Assembly: GCA_015501585.1 (NCBI GenBank)
Contig: JADNRY010000004.1
Span: 310,001 to 374,000 of the forward strand
Direction: 5' to 3'
Length of the DNA: 64,000 bases
Source of the DNA: Rhodocollybia butyracea
Lineage: Eukaryota; Basidiomycota; Agaricomycetes; Agaricales; Omphalotaceae
In this document: in pieces, positions 36,123 to 46,924 of the stretch
How the letters are laid out: each line of letters starts with the position of its first letter
Numbering within the stretch: position 1 is the stretch's first letter
Position numbers and translations under genes: made by a program
The notes under the pieces: model-generated
What the model saw: the letters and a program-made list of their open reading frames with translations, nothing else
Databases searched by the model: none
Told to the model about the DNA's origin: nothing

Positions 36123-37818
36123 TTGATACTTGGTTTATTCATTGGAGTTGGACAGCATTCTGAGACCTTTGTAGATTCAACGGAATGGCAAACTCTCCGT
36201 ATGAATCTACAAATGATGCTGACTGATGTCCGCGCTCTTTACAATGACTATAACAAAAGGTCTCATCAAGGTCGTCCAATAATCGTTTCTCATGACCGTA
36301 CAGGACAGCGTGGTTGCCCCATACTATTATCAACTGTGATTTCTTGAATTGGGCATATACTCAATGTACAACATCTGGTATTGGGCATTTTTTGGGTCTC
36401 AGTTGTAACACTGTTAGGTGTTCCTTACTCGAGTATGGACTTGCTCCATCAGGTAATAATCCCTTTCCTTCCAATGCAAACAGTGCAGAACAACCTGAAG
36501 ATGAAGATAATGGGGATCTCCTTGATCCTGCACCATCTGACACTCATCCTCCAGCTGAAGAACTTCTGTCAGATGTTCAGAATGTGGCGTCGTCTATAGC
36601 TTCTTCATCAGGTTATTTGTCCAATATGTCTGATGGAGATTTGGACAGTATAACACGTTTGTTACGGTCTCATTATCCACGAGCTGGGATTCGAATCTTA
36701 AATGGCATGCTTTGGAGCTTAGGCCACATTCTACCTCGAGAGCGCATTCAGGAATCACTTCGCCGCATTGATCCAGTTCACCGAGTCTTTGAACATATCC
36801 GTATACAAAGGCATCACTACAACGTGCCGGGTCCAAACTCGCTTTGGCACCATGATGGTCATCATCATATGTTTTTGCCATTTTTTATAAACTTATGTAT
36901 GTTGACTTTTTTTTTATGTGTATAGGACTCATACAATGGGGAATTGTTATTCATGGTTTTATTGATGGTTATTCTCGGATGATCACTGGAATGAGGGCAA
37001 ACAACAACAATCGTTCACCAACAGTACTTTCCTTATTTATCTCTGCTGCATATCAGTATGGACTTCCATTACGCGTTCGAGGTGATCATGGAATAGAAAA
37101 TATCTGGGTTGCAGCTTTCATGGAACATGTCAGAGGCACTGGGCGAGGGTCCTATATCTGGGGCCGGTAAGAAATCTCATTTTCTTTAGTGGCAGACGTT
37201 CATTTTTCTGCAGTTATGTTCACAATGTGCGGATTGAACGGCTATGGGTGGACGTATCACATTCAAACATCTCTCAACACTGGAATGATCTGTTTACTAT
37301 GTTGGAGCTTCATCATGGTCTTGATATTGACAATGTCACCCATATCTGGCTGTTGCACCATCTCTTTCTAGGTACTATTAATGATGCAATAGCATTTTGG
37401 GTTGGAGGCTGGAATCAACACCGGATTCAATCACAGCAAGATGGACCCAACCGCAGCCCTGAAGATATGTTTGGGTTTGATATGCTTGTTCGTGGTATCT
37501 GGGGTGATGCAGTTGAGCAATATGCCATGTCGGATGAAGAGCTAGAGGTGTTTGGTGTTGACTGGGAGGGGCTTGAAGATGAAACACTTCTTTGAGCATG
37601 AGGAAGGGACGAGTACCTGGCATGGACGGCATGGCCCTCCACCAAATTTAAATGAAGTGCACGTTGACCCTCCTTCTAGTCTACTTACAGCTGACGAGAC
37701 TCAAAACCTTGATGATGTTCTTCAGCACATTTCCCAGAGCTCTGATCAAGCTGATGTAGTCCATCTTTGGACTACTGCTCTGGCATATGTACGTACATTA
37801 CATCCTGGCAAGTTTTGA
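36123..37818 (+). pseudogene. IS3/retroviral-integrase-type DDE transposase (damaged)
   Basis: Order of parts: an N-terminal helical segment (TLRMNLQMMLTDVRALYNDYNKRSHQGRP), a helix-turn-helix (GIGHFLGLSCNTVRCSLLEYGL), an acidic linker, a second helical region (LDSITRLLRSHYPRAGIRILNGML..ERIQESLRRIDP), then the catalytic core. Catalytic acids are visible: Asp in LWHHDG, Asp in VRGDHGIEN and Glu in SVHNVRIERLW, with 34 residues between the last two, as in D,D(35)E integrases. The first Asp stands just before an intron (GTCATC..GTATAG, about 36,855-36,924). A further intron precedes SVHN. Two frame changes break it: one near 36,313 (GGTTGCCCCAT) and one near 37,592 after EDETLL. It is the only transposase-like gene in the element and presumably mobilised it. 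Confidence 0.8.
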
Positions 37819-38227
37819 GTAATATACAGTGTATATAGCTATTTTTCCAGTACAAATAAAACCCGATGCGAGAATGCAAGGTTGAATGCAAGAACATAAG
37901 GAACACGAGAAACGCAAACACTTGTTCTTCACTGGAAAAGTTGAACCACCCTCTTTCCCTGTTGCAAATGTGATGCCGCACATTGATGGTGCTTTGCCTC
38001 TCTGGAAGGACTGCAAGGAGGACCAGTGAGCTATCAATGTCATTTTATTTTCTTGCCTCTCTTTTACTCAAGAAAACTTAAAATTACCTTACTTACATAT
38101 GTTATCACTCCAACGCATGGACATTGACCTTTCTCATACCAAGAACAATGCCCAAGAAAGTCATTGAGGCTATACAGAAGTGCTTGTGTAGACGGGCCAG
38201 AATACAAGAGCCCAAGATTGTGAGGGC
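37819..38227. other. Non-coding stretch downstream of the transposase
   Basis: About 400 bases with no supported gene. Mostly ordinary sequence that passes into the 12-bp minisatellite at 38,228. Confidence 0.4.
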
Positions 38228-38440
38228 ATGCGCGAGGGCATGCGCGAGAACACAAGAACAAACATGAGGACGAACATGAGAACAAACATGAGAACAAACA
38301 TGAGAACAAACACAAGAACAAACATGAGAACAAGAGAACAAACAAGAGAACAAACACAAGAACATGAGAAAGAACATGAGAATAAACGCGAGCACGGCGG
38401 AAGGAAGGGCGGATGCAAGAACACGAGAATCAGAACATGT
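38228..38440. repeat. Short minisatellite with 11-12 bp units
   Basis: Units close to AACATGAGAACA (variants with CACAAGAACA) repeat from about 38,240 to 38,400. Period 12 keeps frames open on both strands, giving Cys/Leu/Phe-rich shadows on the minus strand. Confidence 0.8.
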
Positions 38441-38687
38441 ATGATGCAAGGGGAACGATGAATGCACGAACTCAAGAATAGAAGAGTCGTACATACCTAC
38501 CTAGACTAATATCACGCTAGATTTATATGGCCAGACTACTTCCCTGCCGGCGAAGATTTGCAAGTACTGGCAAGAAAATATATTAGGGCACAGATCAACA
38601 CTTCCGAGGCTACATGATCATCTCTTGCTATCGTGCTACCAATAAACACCAGTGACTACTTTAGCCACACCAGTCACACAGACTCAT

Positions 38688-39109
38688 TATTAGAGGTTGA
38701 TCAATAAGGCAGACAGTGTACTCTACACTGTTAGTTGGCTCTGGTCACACAGACACAGAGGAGACGAAGGTCCAGACACAGACACAAACAGAGAAAACAC
38801 AACTTGATATTTTACAAGTACATACAGTCTTAAATACGAGTCCAGAGAGTTAATAATAAGTACAACGCGTGAAGCGTTCACAGACGGAGTGAGAGTAATA
38901 AGACGAGAGTGGAATGGAGCACAAGGTAAGTAAGTAAGAATAGACGAGAGCACGATAATAAAGCAATGGCGAGTGGGCAGGATAAAGATAGTACAACTAG
39001 TTCACATACCAGTAGTTACAGCGAGAGAGAACATTCCATAGATAGTAACGAAGTGGGAAGACTGTTCCATAGTAAGTATAATGAAGTTGATAGATGACGA
39101 AGTCCAACA
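38688..39109 (-). repeat. 3' LTR of the Copia element
   Basis: 422 bases, same length as the 5' LTR. Preceded on the coding strand by a purine-rich tract (GGTTTGAGGAGGAG) that serves as polypurine tract. Confidence 0.95.
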
Positions 39110-39123
39110 CTCCTCCTCAAACC
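39110..39123 (-). other. Polypurine tract of the Copia element
   Basis: On the coding strand GGTTTGAGGAGGAG abuts the 3' LTR, the position expected for plus-strand DNA priming. Confidence 0.7.
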
Positions 39124-42100
39124 TTTGCAAGTCCCATAGACGATGCGAAGTGTTTGGCTTTTGCTGAAGTCAAAGCCTTGGTGAAAATGTCTGCCGTCAT
39201 GTCCTCGGTTGGACAGTAAGTAAGTCGAATGTTACCTTCTTCAATAGCATACCGAATGAAATGATACTGTATGTCGATGTGTTTGGTCCGTGCATGAAAC
39301 CTGTCATCTTTCACTAAAGCAATGGCTGATTGGTTGTCCGAGTGAAGTGTGATAGGTCCGGCGATTGGAGTGAACAACTCGGAGATGAGGTTTCGAAGCC
39401 AAATTGCTTCCTTGGCTGCATGCGTGAGAGCGACGTACTCTGCTTCTGTAGTGGATAGAGAGATGGTGTCCTGTCGCTTTGATGACCATGATACTGCTCC
39501 GCCATTAAGCATAAAAACGTATCCTGATATGGCATGTCTGTCCTCTTGGGACATTCCATTGGCGTCCGTAAATCCCTCGACAGGATGTTTCTGCACTCCT
39601 CCTGAAGTTAGCCAATAATCCCGGGTATATTTCAGATAAGCGTATACACGCCTAAGTCCGTTCCAATGAGCGATGCCTGGATTCTGTGAGAATCGGGCAA
39701 GAATGGCAACCGTATAGGTGATGTCGGGTCGTGTGGCAATGGAAAGATATTGGAGAGCACCAAGTGCTTCTCGGTAAGGCTTATCCCGCATGGCGGCGAT
39801 ATCCTCCACAGTCTGTGGCATCTGGTCTTTGGTGAGATGAATATGGGGGTCGAAAGGAATGGAGAGTGGCTTTATGTCAGAGAATCCGTAGCGGCTAAGA
39901 ATAGCATCAATGTATGATCGCTGTGATAAACGGATAGATCTGCTGTGAAGTGATCTCTGAATCTCGATTCCAAGTAGCCAATGAATTTCGCCCTGATCTG
40001 TGACCTCGATAATCGCGCTGATAGATTTCTTCAGCTGTGCCACAATTTCCAGAGTTTTGGTAACCAATGTCATATCATCCACATGGATGAAAATGATTGT
40101 GAACGGGTTGGTGCGATAGAATACGGCATGATCAAAATCTGACCGTTTGAAGCCTAGCTTCATCATGATTTCTCTGAATCGCAAATACCATCTTTGACCT
40201 GCTTGTTTAAGTCCGTACAAGGCAAGTTTGAGTCGAAGTACTTGTCCGGGTTTTACACCTAGATTAATGCCGGTTGGTGCCTTCATGTAGATCTTTTCGC
40301 TGTCATCAAGTTTGCCATAGAGATATGCTGATTTGACATCCATCTGATGAATGATCCAGCTGTGTTCAGCTGCGATGCTGAGAATAGTTCTGGCTGATGC
40401 GAGTTTGGCAACTGATGCGAAAGTTTCATCTGGAAAATAATCAACGTCTGGGATTTGATTAAATCCTCGCACCACAAGTCTGGCTCTGTGACTAGTAAGC
40501 TGTCCTTGTTCATCTTTCTTGGTCCAATAAACCCATTTGGATGTGAGAATGTTTGCATCCGATGGTGCCGTGACTATATCGTAAGTTTCACGCTGGTTGA
40601 GTCTGGATATCTCCTCGTTCATGGCTTCTTGCCATTTCGGCCAGTCAGGTCGGCGCATAGCTTCTGCAACTGATAAAGGATCTGATTCGATTTCAGATGT
40701 GACTTGTGCAAGCGATGCTGTAAGGTATCGGAGTTCCGTGTTACCCTCTGCTGATCCTTCAATGATATCCCTGATTTTCTGAGTGGGTTGCCTGACACGT
40801 TTTCCGGTAAGTTGTTCCGGCGGGATGGGCTCTGCAATTTCGTCAGGTACAGGAATAATAGGCTGTTCCGACTCAGTGACTGATGTTTCCAAATTTTCCA
40901 AATTTCCATCCTCCTCCTCAGTGAGTTGGATCTGCCTGTTGGAAATTGTTACGTTCCATTCCGTGGTAACTGTTCGTCGCTGTGGCCAATAGATAAAATA
41001 TCCATTAGATTCCGTGTCTATACCTATCCATCTTCCTTCTTGTGCCTGTGGTTCGAATTTTCCTGGCTCTTTCTCCTTCTTTACATACACTATGCTCCCA
41101 AATATTTGAAAGTTAGAAATGTCGGGTTTTTGATTGAACCGTTTTTTGTATGGTGTCGCCATATTTATTCCCTTCTTTGGTGTCCTGTTCCAAATATAAA
41201 CCATGTACTTCATCATAAATCCCCATAGCCATTTTGGGAGTCCTGATGAAATGATTAGACTTCGTACTGCATTCAGTAGAGTCCGATGAGTGCGTTCCGC
41301 TATGCCGTTATGTTCCGGAGTGTCATGTACCGTTAATCTCCGCTGGGTGCCAAGTCGTTCCAGGTACTGATTAAATTCTCGGCTAAGAAATTCTCCCCCT
41401 CGATCAGAGTGAAGAATTTTAACAGTGATGCCATATTGAGTCTGGAGATTGGTTTGAATAATGACGTACTGGGTGAATGCTTCATCCTTGCTTTTCAGCA
41501 ATGGTTCCTCTAACCATAGAGTCGCCTCGTCGACTATGGTGAGGGCATAAGTGCAACGGTTGATAGTCTGAACTGATGCGGGTCCCCAGACGTCCATGTG
41601 AAAAACATCTCCGTAATTCTCCGCTCGTGGAGAAGACTGTAATTTGGCAATCGGAAATCTTGCTGCCTTAGCTAGCAAGCATGTACGGCATTCCGGCTCG
41701 TCCATGTGAGATTTATCCAATCTCATCCCATTGATCTGGTTGTGTGCGAATAAGTGCTTAATATAAGCATAGTTCTGATGGCCTAAGATGCAGTGGGCGT
41801 CATAGAGTGATACCAGTCGATCTTTGGCAACATAAGCATATTCTTCCATGGGAATCTGGTAGAGTCCATGGATCTTCGGAATATGTGCAACGATCCTGTT
41901 GTTGGGGTCAGTCATGGTGAGTAAACCATTCCCAATGTGGATATTGTATCCATCATCATCGAGTTTTCCCAAGGAAATAAGAGTGTTGGGAATGTTAGGA
42001 CATAGGAGGGCGTTATGGAGCGGGACGTTTCGAGTATTGCCATGGTTAGCAATTGGAAAATCCAAATGAAGCGTACCTGCCATGCTAGAATTAAAAGTTC

Positions 42101-43940
42101 CGGCATTGGCTGCTTGAATGACTTTAGTCGGAATAGACTTTAGATCTTGGAGGCTGTCCTCCATAGGAGTCATGTGGCTCGAGCATCCGGAATCAAATAG
42201 TATAGCCCCTCGGCTATGTGCTCCCATCATTGCTGTTTCGTGTTCATCAGCAATATCATTGAAATCAAATGTGAGATATGCTTCTGTTGTATTTGGGGAC
42301 ATCTGGAAAGATGCCGTCGAGTTTCCAAGCTCGGTGTAGGATTTGGCGGGAGGAAAGACGAAGCTGGTGTCCGATGACAACTCAATGGCTGCCCAAGATG
42401 ATTCTGGGACTTCTTCAATCTGTGATGAAGATGCGGTTTCCTTCCCCTTTGGCCTAGATCTCCAATTTCCATCTGATTTCTTCCCCTCTTTCGGCTCGTG
42501 AGTTTCCCTACTCTCTTTGGCTTGATTAGCCTGTGGCCGTTTAGGCGATGGACATGTGCTCGCAAAATGTCCTTTTCCTCCACAATTAAAACATGCGGAA
42601 GTAGACCTGTTAGGTCCGTTTGGTTTCGAGTTTCCTCGGCCCCTAGAAAATCCCCTTTGAGAAAATCCTCAACCTCGGAATCCACCTCGACCTCGGGAAT
42701 TTCCCGCATAGTTAGCCGATTCCTTCTTCCCCTTGTTGTGATGACTAGCACTACGTACGTGTCCCTGTGCTTCTGCACGAATGGTGGCAATCAATTCCTG
42801 TGTTGCCAGTTTCTTGTCGGTTCGAGATGTGACTACAACAAGTGCATTTATGGTGGGTCTGAATTGGTTGGGGATAGAGGATATGATGGTGTTGTTGAAC
42901 ATTTCATCGCTAAATTCGATGCCGCGGGTTTCAAGACTGTCTCAGATTTCCAACATAGTGTCTAGGTGTTCGTTAACCCTAGATGGTTCATAGCAACGCA
43001 TGGTGTGAAGCTGTCTCTGCAGATGTGATTCCGTGAGCGCATTTTTGGAGTCAAAATCAGCGATTAAATTTGTCCACACATCACAAGTGTTGGTATAATT
43101 TCTATACCTTCGAAAAATGCCATCCGATAATCTGCCAATTAAAGCATTTAGCAAATCTGTATCAGATGATTTATCTCCTGTATTTCCGGCTTCTCGTGTG
43201 TCTGTTGCTTCATGGGGGTTCCATGTGAGGTACTTGCCATAATTTATGGACTTTGCAGCTAATTCTACTCAACTTTTCCATGTGTCCCAGTTCGATCCAT
43301 CCGGTTTAAGGGTGGTGACCTTGTCAAATGCTTTCAGTGCTTTGGACATCTCGTCGTCAGATGAATAGCTATCTGATTCTTCTTTGTCTGATGATCCTGG
43401 ATCGCCTCCGTCAGATGGTGGTGAGCTGTGAGGTAAGTCTGATTTTGGGATCAAAGGAGTATCGTGATCTGATGGTATTGGTGATGGAGCTGGTGGGGGC
43501 GGCGGTGGTGGCTGCGGCTTTGGCTGTGTTGGTTGTGATTGAGAGGCCTGTGATGCTTGTGATGATGCCCTTGATATTTTCTGGGCTGGCTGCTGTGGAG
43601 GTGATGTTGGTGCCGCTGGTTTGGGTACTGCCGCTTTCTCCTGGGATTTTTCAATTCTGTGTGCTATTCCAGATGTTATTTCTGGTATGTCTTCTGTAGG
43701 ACTGGGTATGTCGTATCTGTTTGGACAGATTTTCCGGTTACAAAATTTGTATTTTCCTGTCTGTAAGCTGTTGTAACAATCTTGGTATTTTGTTGGAATC
43801 CAAAGATGTGGTCTTAGGGCACAAGGAAGCTCTGGGTTGTTGGCGGCAACTGGCTTAGTTGTGGCTGAAGCTCGTGTGGATGGTTTCGATGAGCTGGGTT
43901 GTTGTGACATCAACAATGGTGTCTGGGATGGTGGCGTCAA
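39117..43940 (-). pseudogene. Copia gag-pol polyprotein with three in-frame TGA codons
   Basis: One continuous frame of 1,608 codons from ATG 43940 to the stop at 39117, interrupted only by TGA at 43269-43271, 42942-42944 and 42669-42671, all in the gag part. From 42668 down to 39117 it is open. Domains in order: Pro/Ser-rich gag N-terminus, gag (DLLNALIGRLSDGIFRRYRNY), zinc knuckle CFNCGGKGHFASTC, protease DSGCSSHM, integrase zinc region (H..LGHQNY..C.TCLLAKA) and core (FHMDVWGP, HSDRGGEF, HNGIAERTHRTL), reverse transcriptase (MDVKSAYLYGKL, FIHVDDMTL) and RNase H (GFTDANG, STTEAEYVALTHAAKEAIWL). Each TGA would be CGA before one C-to-T change. Pol itself shows no lesion. Confidence 0.95.
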
Positions 43941-43945
43941 TGGTT

Positions 43946-43964
43946 AGGCTCGGGGCCCATAACC
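43946..43964 (-). other. Primer binding site of the Copia element
   Basis: Directly inside the 5' LTR the coding strand reads AGGTTATGGGCCCCGAGCC, resembling the anticodon-region half of initiator-methionine tRNA used as primer by many Copia elements. Confidence 0.6.
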
Positions 43965-44386
43965 TATTAGAGGTTGATCGATAAGGCAGACAGTGTACTC
44001 TACACTGTTAGTTGGCTCTGGTCACACAGACACAGAGGAGACGAAGGTCCAGACACAGACACAAACAGAGAAAACACAACTTGATATTTCACAAGTACAT
44101 ACAGTCTTAAATACGAGTCCAGAGAGTCTATAATAAGTACAACGCGTGAAGCGTTCACAGACGGAGTGAGAGTAATAAGACGAGAGTGGAATGGAGCACA
44201 AGGTAAGTAAGTAAGAATAGACGAGAGCACGATAATAAAGCAATGGCGAGTGGGCAGGATAAAGATAGTACAACTAGTTCACATACCAGTAGTTACAGCG
44301 AGAGAGAACATTCCATAGATAGTAACGAAGTGGGAAGACTGTTTCATAGTAAGTATAATGAAGTTGATAGATGACGAAGTCCAACA
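43965..44386 (-). repeat. 5' LTR of the Copia element
   Basis: 422 bases, about 98.8 percent identical to the 3' LTR by my count (five substitutions). Confidence 0.95.
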
Positions 44387-44391
44387 CTCAT

Positions 44392-44934
44392 CCCATTACA
44401 TTCACGGTAGTGGTTAGAGGCACTCGGGCCTTCTAAGTACTCAGTACCTACTATTAAAGGATACTATAAATAAAGTAATGAAAGATACTTCAAGTCTTCA
44501 AATTCTCTGCGACGCCTAAAATAGCGCCCAAAATAGCGCCCAGTTCATGTGGTCACAGTTGAAGTTGAGTGCAGGTTGAGCACAGGCAGAATGTACTTAA
44601 CATACAAACTGGGTCAATTGAGGCTGGACTTATTGAATGAGATCCCAACTGCTGAACCGGAAGTATCACGAGGGGAAATATTCTCAATATGGACCAAATT
44701 GTAGGGAAAAGGGGTGAATATCAACCCAAAATGAGAGAGAAATGCAAGCCAATAGCCCAAGCTCAACCTGACGTCGCCAAAATTGAGGCAGTACCATTCC
44801 ATTCAAAAACAGCACTTGTTCAAACAGATCTTACTCCATTGTCTATGATAGTTCATTAGTTGAATAACATACAACGTAGGATTGACATATCGAAGTAGGA
44901 TTAAATATCACCTAATCACAAGCAGAAGCAGTTA
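44392..44934. other. Right non-coding arm of the 19.6-kb transposon
   Basis: About 540 bases between the Copia target duplication and the right subterminal motif cluster. Only short unconvincing frames; no gene is supported. Confidence 0.5.
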
Positions 44935-45059
44935 TCGTCTCAAAGCTGAAACTATCACGCCACAAGCTGAGCACCGAAGCTAGTAAAAAAGCTGAATCTG
45001 AGAGTCGAACATGTGACTTGGAGCTGAAGTCGAAACCTTAAGCTGAATTTGAAGCCGAA
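44935..45059 (-). promoter_or_regulatory. Right subterminal AAGCTGAA motif cluster
   Basis: Five or so AAGCTGA(A/G) or GAGCTGAA motifs lie between 44,943 and 45,050, the reverse complement of the TTCAGCTT cluster at the left end. The symmetric arrangement supports a role in transposase binding. Confidence 0.55.
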
Positions 45060-45090
45060 GCCGAAATATTTGGCGAAAAGAGACTTCAAA
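45060..45090 (-). repeat. Right terminal inverted repeat of the 19.6-kb transposon
   Basis: Contains GCCGAAATATTTGG, the reverse complement of the left core, and ends CTTCAAA next to the GGGCTG duplication. Confidence 0.9.
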
Positions 45091-45275
45091 GGGCTGACTT
45101 GACAACTTCGCTTCTGAGGGGAAGGCGTCTGGGGTGAGCCGGGAGAGGTGACGCAGAGGCAGAGAAAGGATCACGGCTCTCGAGTTCACTACCTTCAGTC
45201 GGAGAATCCTCCAATGACATTGGGACGGGTTGAAAGGAGGTTTTTCGGGGGAAGAAAATTCATCACGTAACCGCG
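45091..45275 (-). pseudogene. Right half of the split XPG-nuclease fragment
   Basis: Colinear with 50,446-50,634 of the XPG gene: ACTTCGCTTCTGAGGGGAAG, CACTACCTTCAGTCGGAGAA, TCCTCCAATGACATTGGGA and the end at GTAACCGCG, after which sequence similarity stops. Together with 25,085-25,514 it forms one duplicated fragment cut in two by the transposon. Confidence 0.92.
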
Positions 45276-45341
45276 TAGTAAGTAAGCGATGTATCTACTA
45301 TTGGGTTGCTAATTGCTGAGTGGCTACAAACATTGTCAAGC

Positions 45342-46078
45342 TGGAAGGAAAGCCTGTACTTGAATATGTACATATATACCGATTGTGAAAGCTTCACATG
45401 GAGAGGTTTCGGAGAGATCTTAAGCCGGAAGAGAGATAAAAAAGGATAAGAAACACGGTATTCGAACAATTGAACTTCAAAAATCAATCAAAAATCAAGG
45501 TTCACTCAGTGGTTGAACAAGACAAGAACCCTGGTCAGCCTGAGAGGGTTGGAGGAGTAAGCGGTTTCGTCCTCAGACCTTGACTTTATATGCATAATTG
45601 AGTTCAATAGCAAGATTGAGAGTCACCTCCAAGCTAAATCGAAATCATCAAAAAAGGACTCAAAAGGACACTACCAATGGAGATTGGGACCTACAAAGTT
45701 GACCCATGACAAAGGCATAGTAGTCCACGCCGGTACAGCCCATGCGATAGGATATACTATCACTGGTTGAAGGTAGTGGTGGTACACTGTGTGCACGAAT
45801 GTTGTAATTGACCACCTTCGTCGTTTTTGATGATCTGGAGAGCGCTTTGAACGGTGGGACGACGGTGGACTCAGTTTGGGAGAACCCGTTTCTCTAGCGA
45901 ATGTACAATTGTTATATATGGTTGTGTTGGATGAGTGATCGTTGGTAGTATTTTGGTGTACATCTCCACCTGCCGCAGTGAACGTTGCGCCGTCGCCTTG
46001 AATCGAGAAATTTTTACTATTAGAGAAGAGTTGATTGTTGTTTGGATTCCTAGAGTTTATTTCAGCTATCATATTAGA
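45342..46078 (-). repeat. Dispersed repeat with small ORF, copy 2
   Basis: Same landmarks as the copy at 22,801-23,690 and an empty site (ggaggagtaagcgg at about 45,552) for the 83-bp insertion. Confidence 0.85.
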
Positions 46079-46084
46079 GATCAT
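45671..46084 (-). CDS. Small Asn/Gly-motif protein, copy 2 (137 residues)
   Basis: Intact single-exon frame. The N-terminal third carries NNNQLFSNSKNFSI..GATFT.AGGD, then HQNTTNDHSSNTTIYNNCTF. Short FxI..G.F...GG motifs like this recur at the N-termini of NACHT/NWD2-type and small proteins in mushroom genomes; that comparison is from memory. A basic stretch (SHRSKRSPDHQKRRR) follows, and the end is hydrophobic (VYPIAWAVPAWTTMPLSWVNFVGP). It may be a real gene or only the coding part of a repeat. Function unknown. Confidence 0.5.
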   Translation of the reverse strand: MISNMIAEINSRNPNNNQLFSNSKNFSIQGDGATFTAAGGDVHQNTTNDHSSNTTIYNNCTFARETGSPKLSPPSSHRSKRSPDHQKRRRWSITTFVHTVYHHYLQPVIVYPIAWAVPAWTTMPLSWVNFVGPNLHW

Positions 46085-46177
46085 AGTTCGAGCTACTCTT
46101 TCGGGGTAGAGACAGAGTTATCGTTGCTTAAGGCCTACAATTGAGGTCAAGGAAGATCGGAGGCTTTTTGAGGGCAC

Positions 46178-46924
46178 TCACTCCAACAGTTGAACGTGTA
46201 ACTGAGGTATCCGACCGTCTGAGCGTGTATTTCTTTCTTTCTCCGGCTGTTCGGATATAGATCTCAGCTTCTGGAAATCATCAGTGTCGTCTTCGTCTCC
46301 TTGGAGAGAAAGCAAGGGATGTGGTGAGAGATTATAAGCCGTTTGCACTATAGCCAAAGCATCCTCAAGCGCGTGCATATGAGCCTCAAGTTTAGCGAGT
46401 TTGTGATGGGGATGATCTACGGTCGCAGCAAGAACAAAACTGAGAGACAGTGAGAATGGGAGATTTAGATAAAATAACACGAATTACCGACTGCCTTGTA
46501 GCCATTACATATTCAAGTCAACTCTAAACAGGGACACTATGAGAATTACACGGAGATACTTACCTTGTCCTGGCGGAATTGTGCCATTGGGACACAGCGC
46601 TTGACACCCTCGTTCGACGCAAGCCGGGCAAGGAACATGCCCACCGCACCGAATCTTCAATCTAAACGGAGGCGTGAGCCGCATTTTCGAGTTATGCTTA
46701 AGCAGGCTTAAGCAAACTAAATTCTTAACCTTCTGCATTCGGCGCAGGAGATCACCCTTCTATTTCCAGGATGTATTAGAGCTGGTGACAATCTCCGAGA
46801 ATATCTGATTACCTCATTTGTTTCGTAGCTTTGGATTCGTGGGGTGCCTTCCCAGAGGAAGGATCGTCTGTGCTATGGCTTGACTTTTGGTATTCTCCTT
46901 GCTTGTAGGGTGGTATTCAGACAT
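46178..46924 (-). pseudogene. Zn(II)2Cys6 regulator 5' end, copy 1
   Basis: Exons reading leftward give GKAPHESKATKQMR, ISCAECRR, LKIRCGGHVPCPACVERGCQALCPNGTIPPGQGK, then HHKLAKLEAHMHALEDALAIVQ and PHPLLSLQGDEDDTDD. All six zinc-cluster Cys are present (C-x2-C..C..C-x2-C..C), followed by the linker and short coiled coil (LEDALA) usual in basidiomycete zinc-cluster factors. The large fungal_trans middle domain is missing; the frame stops at 46178 after QLHVQLLE. The start near 46924 is one base out of frame relative to copy 2. It is therefore a truncated DNA-binding module, possibly still spliced. Confidence 0.72.

Larger units (their letters stand above)
38688..44386 (-). mobile_element. Copia (Ty1) LTR retrotransposon, full length, nested
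   Basis: 5.7 kb element read right to left. The LTRs are 43965-44386 (5') and 38688-39109 (3'), 422 bp each, beginning TGTTGGACTTCG and ending CTCTAATA on the coding strand. CTCAT flanks both sides (38683-38687 and 44387-44391). I count five differences between the LTRs, so insertion was recent relative to the host transposon. The order protease-integrase-reverse transcriptase-RNase H places it in the Copia superfamily. Confidence 0.96.
25515..45090. mobile_element. 19.6-kb TIR DNA transposon with integrase-type transposase, HECT-like and TET/JBP-like genes
   Basis: Boundaries rest on three independent signs. (1) Inverted termini: left TATGAGGTCTGTTTTCACCA.. and the reverse complement of the right end TTTGAAGTCTCTTTTCGCCA.. 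match at 27 of 31 positions. (2) A 6-bp direct repeat GGGCTG flanks it (25509-25514 and 45091-45096). (3) The flanks join to rebuild a continuous copy of the XPG gene tail, whose uninterrupted version reads GGGTTG at 50,446-50,451. Cargo in order: HECT-like gene (+), minisatellite, fold-back repeat, TET/JBP-like gene (+), unknown ORF (-), integrase-type DDE transposase (+), and a nested Copia element. Without the Copia insertion (5,704 bp with one target duplication) the element is about 13.9 kb. From memory, the IS3EU group of eukaryotic transposons combines an IS3-like DDE enzyme with 6-bp duplications; assignment to it is inference. Confidence 0.9.

Noticed and set aside
42227..42790. 187-codon frame overlapping Copia gag
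   Set aside because: It is in another frame from gag-pol; the zinc-knuckle and RGRG text is in the gag-pol frame, so this is a shadow.
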